Positions 35,210 through 43,230 of a stretch of DNA of 64,000 nt are shown here, piece by piece; within the stretch, counting starts at the first letter, position 1, and each line of letters starts with the position of its first letter. Position numbers and translations under genes: made by a program. Source of the DNA: Vreelandella neptunia. GTDB lineage: Bacteria > Pseudomonadota > Gammaproteobacteria > Pseudomonadales > Halomonadaceae. The notes beneath the pieces were generated by a model. That model saw only the letters and a list, made by a program, of their open reading frames with translations, was not told the origin of the DNA and searched no databases. The stretch is taken from positions 3,782,001 to 3,846,000 of the forward strand of contig NZ_CP140255.1 in assembly GCF_034479615.1 (NCBI RefSeq), read 5' to 3'.

Positions 35210-36190
35210 TTACTCGCTGTCGTTACCCAGCGCATCTTCACGAACGCCGTCGGCCATTTCAGCCATGACACGATCGATGGCCGGTAACGCCGCTTCGCGG
35301 AAAGGCGTAACATCCGGCTCAATGACAGTCATGCCTTCCTCCTGAAGCGCATCCAGATAGAACTCATCAAGTTCACGCTCTTGCTCTGATCCGTATTGAC
35401 GAGCTACGTCGATCGCCTCTTCGATCAGCGCTTGATCTTCCTCTTCTAGCCCCTCCCACCAGCGAGAACTAGCCACCCAGCTCCACGGAAACTGCACGTG
35501 GCTGGTCATGATCAGGTAGTCCTGCACTTCCCATAAACGACGGGTATAGGGTGAGGAAAGCGAGTTCTCATGACCATCTACCTGGCCGGTCTGCATGGCG
35601 AGATAAATCTCTGGAGCCGGTACGTTGACTACCTGCGCACCAATCTCTTCCCACACTTCCAGCCATACCGGCAGTGAAGGCAGGCGCAGGCGGAATCCCT
35701 CCAGATCCGCCGGGGAGTGGATCTCTTTATTGGCGGTCATGTGACGGGGCCCGCGGTGTTGCAGACCAAAATACTTCAGGCCGCCCTGGTTTTCTGCTTT
35801 TTCAACCAGCGCTTGGCCGGAAGGACTCTCCATATAGGCGTCGACTTCATCCCAGGTGGTAAAGACAAAGGGAACCGTAATGGCGTCATACTCAGGCGCA
35901 TACTGTTGACGCCAGTTACCACCGGTCAGGGAGAGCTGGGTTTGGCCCAGGTTAAGCAGCTCCAACACGGCATTCTCACCGCCCAAAGAGCCCGCCAAAA
36001 AGGGACGCACTTCAAAGCGGCCTGGCGCCTGCTCTTCCAGATACTCAGCAAAGCGTTCCACCGCAGCGCTTTCCGAGCCGCCCTCACTCATGGTGTTGTT
36101 AACTTGAATTTCGATGGGATTCGCCAAGACGAACGGCGCCGTCGTTAGCATGCCTAGGGTAGCCAGCGTGGCAAGCAGTTGTTTCCGCAT
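35210..36190 (-). CDS. dctP: TRAP transporter substrate-binding protein (DctP)
   Basis: Periplasmic receptor, 326 residues, with signal peptide MRKQLLATLATLGMLTTAPFVLA (1-23). The mature part begins NPIEIQVNNTMSEGGSE. The fold shows DLEGFRLRLPSLPVWLEVWEE (substrate Arg in FRLRLP), AMQTGQVDGHENSLSSPY and WSWVASSRWWEGL. The IRAP/RTPN motif common in DctP proteins is LRLP here, which suggests a subgroup with different ligand contacts. It is the first gene of this TRAP operon and lies downstream of the lysR gene in the same direction. Confidence 0.9.
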   Translation of the reverse strand: MRKQLLATLATLGMLTTAPFVLANPIEIQVNNTMSEGGSESAAVERFAEYLEEQAPGRFEVRPFLAGSLGGENAVLELLNLGQTQLSLTGGNWRQQYAPEYDAITVPFVFTTWDEVDAYMESPSGQALVEKAENQGGLKYFGLQHRGPRHMTANKEIHSPADLEGFRLRLPSLPVWLEVWEEIGAQVVNVPAPEIYLAMQTGQVDGHENSLSSPYTRRLWEVQDYLIMTSHVQFPWSWVASSRWWEGLEEEDQALIEEAIDVARQYGSEQERELDEFYLDALQEEGMTVIEPDVTPFREAALPAIDRVMAEMADGVREDALGNDSE

Positions 36191-36499
36191 GGGATAGACT
36201 CTCTACGGTTGTCGTTATTGGATGTGGTTCTTGTAACTTTCAGGTAACGCTTACGTGATCTTGAAACATGCATCCCACGGGCTCAAATCGACGTTCAAGA
36301 AGGCTGACTTCGTAAAATACGATGGCTAGAAACGCTGCTATAACGGGCTTTTAAATCCGCCCCATCACGGCCGTACGACCAAAGATGAATACCGAGCTCC
36401 TTTAATCAACCGCTGTTTAGCTTGGTTTAGGCCATTGAAAGGGTAGCTATTGGTGCTTTGCTTTCTCAAACCACGAAGTCATAAGGAGAATTTCTTGAG
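36191..36499. other. Gap between dctP and lysR (promoter region)
   Basis: A 309-base non-coding stretch between the lysR stop and the dctP start, both on the minus strand. It should hold the dctP promoter. I see no hairpin, tandem repeat, or copy of either shared operator, apart from a lone GTCATA near 36475 that I do not consider meaningful. Confidence 0.5.
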
Positions 36500-37399
36500 C
36501 TATTGCTCATTCTCTTTCAGGGTAAGGTGATCCACCAAATGCCGGGCAGTCACGTGAAGCGAGGCGTAACGGCGCATGCCAATCACCAGTTCTCTCTGGG
36601 CCCAAGGGTCGCTCAGCGGGATGCTTTTCAGCTGCAGATCGCCTAAGTCACGGTAGATGGTTTGCTCAGGCAGTACGCCAACGCCCATACCATGGTGGAT
36701 CATGCGGCAAATGGCATCGAAACTGCGCACTTGAATGCGCATGCGTAGCGCTTTACCTGCTAGGTTAGCTTGCTCATTCAACAGCGATTGCAGCGAGGCA
36801 TCCTGCTGTAAGCCAATAAAATCGAAGGCCAGCGCTTCATTAAAAGCGATGCTCTCGCGCCCAGCCAAAGGATGATCGATAGGGGTCATCAACACGAGTC
36901 GATCTTGTCGATAGGAGAGCTGCTGAAGGTCGGGCGCCGCCACATGGCCGGCAAAGATACCGATATCGGTCAGGCCATCGCGAACGGCAGCGATAATTTC
37001 ACTGCTGACCCGCTCCTGAAGATCAATTTTGATTTCAGGATAGAGGCGAGAAAAGGCGCTGAGATCCTGGGGAAGAAAGGCAATGATTGCCGAGGTATTG
37101 GAGTGGATACGCACATGGCCGCGCACGCCTTCCCCGTACTCGCTGAGTTCGGCCTGCAGGCGCTCAATGTTATCCATAATACGCCGGGCATGGTGAAGAA
37201 ACGCTTGGCCTGCGGGCGTCAGCTCCACCCCTCGTGGCCGTCGATAGAGCAGCGTGGTGCCCACCAGCGCTTCCAGGTCACTTATTCGCTTACTCACCGC
37301 AGCTAGCGCTAAGTGTTCACGCTCCGCTGCCGCCGTCAAACGACCCTCATCCGCCACGGAGATAAACAGTTTAAGGGTGACAAAATCAAAGCGGCGCAT
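36500..37399 (-). CDS. LysR-family transcriptional regulator
   Basis: A 299-residue LysR regulator: winged helix at about 1-62 (FDFVTLKLFISVADEGRLTAAAEREHLALAAVSKRISDLEALVG) and a ligand-binding domain with GHVRIHSNTSAIIAFLPQDLSAF and LVLMTPIDHPLAG. AAGGAG lies eight bases before the ATG. It is divergent from the CoA-transferase gene (150-base gap) and upstream of the TRAP operon in the same direction. It is therefore well placed to control both, which would make transporter and enzymes one regulon. The effector is unknown. Confidence 0.85.
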   Translation of the reverse strand: MRRFDFVTLKLFISVADEGRLTAAAEREHLALAAVSKRISDLEALVGTTLLYRRPRGVELTPAGQAFLHHARRIMDNIERLQAELSEYGEGVRGHVRIHSNTSAIIAFLPQDLSAFSRLYPEIKIDLQERVSSEIIAAVRDGLTDIGIFAGHVAAPDLQQLSYRQDRLVLMTPIDHPLAGRESIAFNEALAFDFIGLQQDASLQSLLNEQANLAGKALRMRIQVRSFDAICRMIHHGMGVGVLPEQTIYRDLGDLQLKSIPLSDPWAQRELVIGMRRYASLHVTARHLVDHLTLKENEQ

Positions 37400-37548
37400 C
37401 CCACGAACTCCTTGAAAGCAAGCTCCCTATGGTAGCCCACACCTTCGCCAGCCACGAACCCTTTGTTACCCATTGCCTAATTGTCCCCTCTAGTTAGCTC
37501 ACGCATGCTGGCAACATAGTAAAAATCCAATGATAAGAGAGAGCCTTA

Positions 37549-38754
37549 ATGAATGCTTCCGAAGCGCGCCAGCTTCCGCTACAGGGCTTAAAAGTACTTG
37601 AGCTTGGCCAACTGATTGCAGGGCCTTTCGCCACCAAACTGCTGGGCGAATTCGGTGCCGACGTGATTAAAATCGAGCCCCCCGGCACTGGCGACCCACT
37701 TCGCAAATGGCGAATGATTGAAGACGGCACCTCGCTCTGGTGGCATGTGCAAACCCGCAACAAGCGCTCGGTCGCGTTAGATTTACGCAGCGAAGAGGGC
37801 CAAGACCTGGTGCGCCAGCTCGCCGCCGAGGCCGATGTGGTGGTGGAAAACTTCCGCCCCGGCACGTTAGACAACTGGGGGCTAGGCTGGGAAGCGCTCT
37901 CTCAGCTCAACCCACGGCTGATCATGGTGCATATTTCCGGCTACGGGCAAACGGGGCCCTACCGCGACAAGCCTGGTTTTGGCGTGATTGGCGAAGCCAT
38001 GGGCGGGCTGCGTTACCTCACCGGCCAGCCGGGAGAGCCTTCGGTGCGGGTGGGGGTGAGCATCGGCGACTCGCTTTCCGCGCTCTATGCCGTGATTGGC
38101 ACACTACTGGCGCTTCAGGAGCGCAACCGCAGCGGTCTGGGCCAAGAGATTGATGTCGCGCTGTACGAGTCGGTATTTGCCATGATGGAGAGCCTGCTGC
38201 CAGAGTTCGATGCCAGCGGCCAGGTTCGCGAACCCAGCGGCAGCGCCCTGCCCGGCATTACCCCCTCAAACGCCTACCGCTGCCAGGGCGGCGATTACGT
38301 ACTGATTGCCGGCAATGGCGACAGCATTTTCAAACGCTTAATGGGCGTGATTGGTCGTGATGATCTCGCCAACGACCCGGCACTGGCACACAACGATGGG
38401 CGCAGCCAGCAAGCCGATATGATTGATGCCGCCATTCAAGCCTGGACAGCAGAGCGACCACGGGATGCCATTCTGCAAGCCCTGGATGACGCCCGCGTGC
38501 CCGCAGGCTACCCCTACACGGCCGAAGATATTGCCTTTGATCCCCATTATTTGGCGCGGGAGATGATTCAAACCTTTACCCGCCCTAACGGTAAACCGTT
38601 AAAAGTGCCCGGCGTACTGCCCAAGCTAAGCGCTACCCCAGGGCGAATCGGCGACGGCGGCCCCACGCTTGGCCAGCATACCGACGACGTATTGGATGAG
38701 CTGGGCATTGACCACGAAACTCGCGCCAAGCTTCGCCAAGCGGGCATTATTTAA
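37549..38754 (+). CDS. CaiB/BaiF-family (class III) CoA transferase
   Basis: Moves CoA between an acyl-CoA such as succinyl-CoA and a carboxylic acid. The 401 residues show the family opening LPLQGLKVLELGQLIAGPFATKLLGEFGADVIKIEPPG (about 10-48) and the catalytic Asp in NPRLIMVHISGYGQTGPYRDKPGFGVIGEAMGG. A DVALYESVFAMMESLLPEF block follows, and the C-terminus has GRIGDGGPTLGQHTDDVL. The next gene is a 3-hydroxyacyl-CoA lyase, ten bases on. Together they would activate and split a branched hydroxy dicarboxylate such as citramalate or hydroxymethylglutarate (inference). Confidence 0.87.
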   Translation: MNASEARQLPLQGLKVLELGQLIAGPFATKLLGEFGADVIKIEPPGTGDPLRKWRMIEDGTSLWWHVQTRNKRSVALDLRSEEGQDLVRQLAAEADVVVENFRPGTLDNWGLGWEALSQLNPRLIMVHISGYGQTGPYRDKPGFGVIGEAMGGLRYLTGQPGEPSVRVGVSIGDSLSALYAVIGTLLALQERNRSGLGQEIDVALYESVFAMMESLLPEFDASGQVREPSGSALPGITPSNAYRCQGGDYVLIAGNGDSIFKRLMGVIGRDDLANDPALAHNDGRSQQADMIDAAIQAWTAERPRDAILQALDDARVPAGYPYTAEDIAFDPHYLAREMIQTFTRPNGKPLKVPGVLPKLSATPGRIGDGGPTLGQHTDDVLDELGIDHETRAKLRQAGII

Positions 38755-38764
38755 GGAACGCATC

Positions 38765-39706
38765 ATGACCCAGCCAATCCCATGCCCCACCAAGATCGAG
38801 ATCAACGAAGTTGCCCCTCGGGACGGCCTGCAGATTGAAGCGCGCTTTGTGCCGACGGAAGAGAAGATCCGCTGGATAGACGCACTCTCCACCACAGGCC
38901 TACGGCGAATCGAAGCAACTTCGTTCACTTCACCGAAAGCGATTCCCAACCTGCGCGATGCTGCTGAAGTGGTGACCGGCATCCAGCGTCGGGAAGGGGT
39001 CGATATCACCGTTCTAGTGCCCAACGTTAAGGGCACCGAGCGGGCGCTTGCCTGCCAAGTGGATGAGATCAATCTAGTGATGTCTGCCAGCAATAGCCAT
39101 GGGCTGGCCAACCTGCGCATGACGCCGGAACAGTCCCTTGAACAGTTCGCGGCGATATTGGAAGTGACCCAGGGAAGCGGCGTGTTTATCAACGCCTCGC
39201 TATCGACGACCTTTGGTTGCCCATTTGAAGGCGAGGTACCCGAAGCGCGAGTATTAGAGCTTGTTGAAAAGCTCGTGGCTCTTGGCATTCAGGGCGTCAC
39301 GCTCTGCGATACCACCGGTATGGCCAACCCTGCCCAGGTCAAACGCCTATGCAAAGCAGCACTGGAGCGCTGGCCGGAAACGCCGTTCACGCTGCACTTC
39401 CACAACACTCGCGGCATGGGCTTAGCCAACGCCCTAGCGGCGTGGGAAGCAGGTATTAGCCGATTTGATGCCTCACTAGGTGGGCTGGGCGGCTGCCCCT
39501 TCGCCCCCGGCGCTAGCGGTAATGTATGCACCGAAGACCTAGTGCATATGTTTGAAGCCATGGGCGTCGATACCGGCGTCGATCTGGATGCACTGCTTGA
39601 AGTAGCTGCCACCCTTCCCGACCTTATCGGCCATGACGTGCCGGGGCAGGTTGTAAAAGCCGGGAAATCGACCCGGCGTTATGACATGCCTGTTCGCGAT
39701 GCTTAA
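38765..39706 (+). CDS. HMG-CoA lyase-like aldolase
   Basis: Member of the HMGL/DRE-TIM metallolyase family, 313 residues. The start at 38765 follows AAGGAA and gives the normal N-terminus PTKIEINEVAPRDGLQIE (with the metal Asp of the DRE-like motif). A frame open to 38669 is only overlap with the CoA transferase. Further marks are EATSFTSPKAIPNLRD, VTLCDTTGMANP, and FTLHFHNTRGMGLAN with two metal His residues. GGLGGCPFAPGASGNVCTEDLVHM includes the conserved loop Cys. It would cleave 3-hydroxy-3-methyl-acyl-CoA compounds such as HMG-CoA or citramalyl-CoA. It ends in a 4-base overlap with the convergent ALDH. Confidence 0.85.
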   Translation: MTQPIPCPTKIEINEVAPRDGLQIEARFVPTEEKIRWIDALSTTGLRRIEATSFTSPKAIPNLRDAAEVVTGIQRREGVDITVLVPNVKGTERALACQVDEINLVMSASNSHGLANLRMTPEQSLEQFAAILEVTQGSGVFINASLSTTFGCPFEGEVPEARVLELVEKLVALGIQGVTLCDTTGMANPAQVKRLCKAALERWPETPFTLHFHNTRGMGLANALAAWEAGISRFDASLGGLGGCPFAPGASGNVCTEDLVHMFEAMGVDTGVDLDALLEVAATLPDLIGHDVPGQVVKAGKSTRRYDMPVRDA

Positions 39707-41175
39707 GCCGGCCCAATCACATGCTTCACCTCCAGATAAGCACTTAGCCCCCAGGGGCCCAGTTCACGCCCAATACCGCTGCGCTTGAAGCCGCCCCAGG
39801 CGGTTTCAGGTAGTACTAGCTGCTCGCTGTTGTACCAGATGCTACCGGCTTTAAGCTGACGGCCAATGCGCTTTGCCCGCTCGGGATCGCCGCTAATCAC
39901 CGTGGCTGCCAGACCAAAGACGCTGTCGTTGGCAAGCTGGATGGCTTCGGCTTCACTTGCCACGCTGCGGCCGCAGAGCACTGGGCCAAAAATTTCTTCC
40001 TGCCACAAGCGGCTCTCTAGCGGCACATCGCGGTAAAGCGTTGGGGCCAGGAAGTAGCCTTGAGCGGGCAACGTGCGGTGTTGGCCGTCGCGCACGACCG
40101 TCAACCCTTCGTGTTCGGCCAGATCCAGATAGCGCTGCACGGCGTCGCGCTGCTTGGCGCTGGTCAACGGCCCTAAATCCGTACCTTCGGCAAGCGGGTC
40201 GCCCAGCGTTAGCGCATCCATACGTTCAGCAAGCGCGGCATAAAGGGCTTCGGCCACATTTTCGTGCACCAGTAAACGCGAGGTCGCCGAACAGATTTGC
40301 CCGGCGTTGAAGTAGATACCGGCCATTACCCAGTCAGCGGCTTGTTCGGGGTCAGCGTCTTCCATCACCAGGATCGGCGATTTTCCGCCCAGTTCCAGAG
40401 AGACGCTGGCGGTACGGGCGCTTGCCGCTTGCATCACCGCTTCACCAACGCGGTTGCTGCCGGTAAAAGAAATTTTATCCACATCCGGATGGTTGGTCAG
40501 CGGTGCACCGATGCCCTCACCGTCGCCGTTTAGAAGGTTGAGCACCCCAGCAGGTAGGCCAATTTCCAGGGCTATTTCTGCCAGCACCCGCTCGGGGAGC
40601 GGAGTGACTTCGGACGGTTTAAGCACCGCGGCACAACCGGCCGCCAAGGCGGGCGCCAGCTTCCAGGCGCTGGTCACCAGCGGGAAATTCCACGGCGCAA
40701 TCAGCCCCACGACGCCCACGGGGTCGTGATAAGTGCGCGCCTCAACGCCCTCCATTTCCACGCTGACCAACTCGCCCTGGCGGGCATCCAGTGCCTTGGC
40801 CTGCCCGGCGTAGTAGCGATAGCAGGCAATCGCGTCGTCTAGATCGATCTCCGCTTCTGCCAGCGGCTTACCGTTGTTGGTCGCCGAAAGCGTGATAATC
40901 GGGTCTCGGCGGGCTTCCAGCGCATCGGCAAACCTCTCAAGGTATTTTGCCCGTGCGCTGCCGCCCAGCGCCTGCCAGGCGGGCTGCGCCTGCTTTGCGG
41001 CTTTGACGGCAGCATCGACATCCGCGGCGTCACCTGCCGTAACCTGGGCAATCCGCACTTCGCGGTAAGGATTCATCACGTCGAGCAGGCGGGTGCCCGC
41101 CGAGGGCTCCCACTGGTTGTTGATGAATTGGTGGTCAACAACCGAAGGGTAATCAATCAGGGAGGTCATGGGCAT
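39703..41175 (-). CDS. Aldehyde dehydrogenase, probably 4-guanidinobutanal
   Basis: A 490-residue NAD(P)+ aldehyde dehydrogenase with Asn163 (APWNFP), Glu261 (LELGGKSP) and nucleophile Cys295 (FNAGQICSATS), in the betaine/gamma-aminobutyraldehyde-like branch. The start at 41175 follows GGAG at eight bases; an open frame to 41361 lies inside the MBL gene. It is the last gene of the operon headed by guanidinobutyrase. In the arginine transaminase route the decarboxylase yields 4-guanidinobutanal, which needs exactly such an enzyme (KauB in Pseudomonas). The substrate is assigned from context. Confidence 0.82.
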   Translation of the reverse strand: MPMTSLIDYPSVVDHQFINNQWEPSAGTRLLDVMNPYREVRIAQVTAGDAADVDAAVKAAKQAQPAWQALGGSARAKYLERFADALEARRDPIITLSATNNGKPLAEAEIDLDDAIACYRYYAGQAKALDARQGELVSVEMEGVEARTYHDPVGVVGLIAPWNFPLVTSAWKLAPALAAGCAAVLKPSEVTPLPERVLAEIALEIGLPAGVLNLLNGDGEGIGAPLTNHPDVDKISFTGSNRVGEAVMQAASARTASVSLELGGKSPILVMEDADPEQAADWVMAGIYFNAGQICSATSRLLVHENVAEALYAALAERMDALTLGDPLAEGTDLGPLTSAKQRDAVQRYLDLAEHEGLTVVRDGQHRTLPAQGYFLAPTLYRDVPLESRLWQEEIFGPVLCGRSVASEAEAIQLANDSVFGLAATVISGDPERAKRIGRQLKAGSIWYNSEQLVLPETAWGGFKRSGIGRELGPWGLSAYLEVKHVIGPA

Positions 41176-41188
41176 TATCGTGGCTCCT

Positions 41189-41923
41189 TTATAGGTCGTG
41201 TTGGCGAAGCCAATCATCGATGAGCGTTGTGAGATGCTGGCCGCTAAAGCTGGGGAAATGGCCGCCGTGCACGGTGCGGACGGGCAGCCTGCGCAGCCGC
41301 CGCATGCTGGCAGCGTAGTCGGTAAGGTCGCTGTGCCAGAGGTCTTCAATGAGCGGGCCATCGTAAATCAGATCGCCCGAGATCAGCGTCTGGGTGGCCG
41401 CCTCCCACAGGGCAATGCCGCCGGGGGAGTGACCCGGGGTATGGATCACTTCCCATTGACGGTTCCCTAAGTCCAGTATTTCGCCATCCGCCAGCGGGCA
41501 CACCTGCTGCGGTGCCGTGATGCGGTAGCGGCTGTGCGAATAAGGCTTGGCAGGCAGCGCTTCAAACATGTCATCGCTGAGAAACAGGTCAGCCAGGGTG
41601 CGCGTGTTATCGGGTGAGGCCAGGATGTCCGCCTCAGCGGCATGCACATGGCAACAGCCAAACTCGTGGGCGGCGCCGATATGGTCAAAGTGCGTGTGGC
41701 TGGCCACCGCCAGCAGGTCACGCTCGGCAAGCTGTGCCACGTGCTGACGTAGCGGCACTGCTCCCAGGCCAAAGTCCACGACCATGCCCCGCTTGCTGCC
41801 CTGGACATGCCAGATATTGCAGCGATAAAACGGCTTGATCCACGGCTCGTCGATCAGGGTGATACCGTCTGCCTTGCTGGCAGTACGGTACCACTGCTGG
41901 GCATTGATGCGCTCAAGGCTCAT
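41189..41923 (-). CDS. MBL-fold metallo-hydrolase of unknown role
   Basis: A 244-residue metallo-beta-lactamase-fold protein. The metal site is clear: SHTHFDHIG (HxHxDH, about 77-85), a later HTPGHSPGGIALWE (about 154-167), Asp in LISGDLIYDGPL, and a C-terminal HGGHFPSF. The fold often hydrolyses thioesters, lactones or lactams. It lies between an NCS1 permease, whose stop it overlaps, and the aldehyde dehydrogenase, in a guanidino-compound operon. No step of the known arginine transaminase pathway needs it, so its substrate is unassigned. Quorum-lactone hydrolysis is possible but unsupported. Confidence 0.82.
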   Translation of the reverse strand: MSLERINAQQWYRTASKADGITLIDEPWIKPFYRCNIWHVQGSKRGMVVDFGLGAVPLRQHVAQLAERDLLAVASHTHFDHIGAAHEFGCCHVHAAEADILASPDNTRTLADLFLSDDMFEALPAKPYSHSRYRITAPQQVCPLADGEILDLGNRQWEVIHTPGHSPGGIALWEAATQTLISGDLIYDGPLIEDLWHSDLTDYAASMRRLRRLPVRTVHGGHFPSFSGQHLTTLIDDWLRQHDL

Positions 41924-43230
41924 GCGGGCACCCGCTTGGCGAGGGCAACCTTGCTGACCACAAAATAGAGCGCGCCGGTGATCACGAAAACCGGCAGCGA
42001 CGCGCCAAAATCAAGCGGTGCGACCCAGTTCCAGTAGTAAGCAAGTAGCGCGCCGACCGCGTAGCTGCCCAGCGCCAGCCAGTTGAAGGCGGGAAGGCTA
42101 TGTTCAGCCTGGATCAGCTGTGCCGAGGTATAGCGCTGGCGCCCCAGCAGGTAGTAATCCACGATCATCAGCGAAAAGGCCGGAATAAAGACGCTGCCGA
42201 TAATCAACAGAAAGGTCTGGAACTGGTCAAGAATGCCGGGGATGAGCGCACCGATGACCGACACCACGCCAATGATCAACGCCGGTTTCCAGAACGGCAC
42301 CTTCGGGCGCACGCTCATGAACGAAAGCGTCGCGCTGTAGACGCACATCACGTTGGTGGTCAGCACTGAAAAGAAAATCACCAGGGCGGCGGGCAGTCCG
42401 AAACCGAAGCCGCTGAGCAGGGTCGTCGGGTCGTAGGTGGGCTCCATACCCACGCTGATCGACAGCGCTGATACCGTCGCACCTAAGCCCATCGCCACCA
42501 GCGTTGCCACCACGTAGCCGCCCCAGGTGCCCACAACGGCAGCTTTTAGCGAGCGGCAGTGGCGGTTGTAGTCCGCCGCCAATGGAATCCAGGAGAAAGC
42601 CGTCGCGACCACGATATCGAACACCACGCCGCCGCCCAACACGCCTTCGGGTTCCAGCTGGGTGATGCTCGGCAGATCGTAATGGCGATTGAGCGCGAAC
42701 AGCACCACCGCCGAGAGCCCCAGCATCAGCAGTGCCGCTATCTTCTCGACTTTCTCGATTCCCAGGTGGCCACGCAGAGCAATCAGCACCACCAGGGATT
42801 CACAAATGACCGTGAAGAGCGCCACATTGGAGTAACCGGTCAGGCTTTCCACGGCGTAGTCCAGACTCATGCCGGCGAGCAGCGCCTGAATCCAGCTCCA
42901 CGCTATCAGCGCCAATAGATTCACCCAGGCGGGGAAATTAGCGCCTTTTCTGCCGAAGGTGCCCCGCGCCAGCACCATGGTGGTCATGCCGGTTTGCTGG
43001 CCCATCACCCCGATCAATACCAGCGGGATGATGCCGATTGCCGAACCAATCAAGATCAGCAGCATGGCATGTTGGAAGGTCAGGTCAGGGACTAAAAACA
43101 TGCCGGTCAGGATGGTGGTGACCACCACGTTGGCGCCGAGCCACAGCGCAAAGGTTCCCGGCAGCCCAAGGCTGTGTTCAACGTCGTCGGCTGACAGGGT
43201 GTCCTGGCCGAGCACATGATTATTCTTCAT
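41920..43230 (-). CDS. NCS1-family (CodB-like) permease
   Basis: A 436-residue secondary transporter with about 12 helices in the purine-cytosine permease family. Family blocks include LPGTFALWLGANVVVTTILTG (about 24-44), TTMVLARGTFGRKGANFPAWVNLLALIAWSWIQ (about 83-115), FSWIPLAADYNRHCRS and IPAFSLMIVDYYLLGRQRY. NCS1 proteins import nucleobases, hydantoins and related nitrogen compounds. In this operon it may import a guanidino acid, 2-ketoarginine or a similar compound; this is inference. AGGAG precedes the start, which overlaps the upstream decarboxylase gene by 11 bases. Confidence 0.85.
   Translation of the reverse strand: MKNNHVLGQDTLSADDVEHSLGLPGTFALWLGANVVVTTILTGMFLVPDLTFQHAMLLILIGSAIGIIPLVLIGVMGQQTGMTTMVLARGTFGRKGANFPAWVNLLALIAWSWIQALLAGMSLDYAVESLTGYSNVALFTVICESLVVLIALRGHLGIEKVEKIAALLMLGLSAVVLFALNRHYDLPSITQLEPEGVLGGGVVFDIVVATAFSWIPLAADYNRHCRSLKAAVVGTWGGYVVATLVAMGLGATVSALSISVGMEPTYDPTTLLSGFGFGLPAALVIFFSVLTTNVMCVYSATLSFMSVRPKVPFWKPALIIGVVSVIGALIPGILDQFQTFLLIIGSVFIPAFSLMIVDYYLLGRQRYTSAQLIQAEHSLPAFNWLALGSYAVGALLAYYWNWVAPLDFGASLPVFVITGALYFVVSKVALAKRVPA

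Noticed and set aside
41176-41361. N-terminal extension of the aldehyde dehydrogenase
   Set aside because: It lies inside the MBL gene, is unlike ALDH sequences, and GGAG supports the start at 41175.
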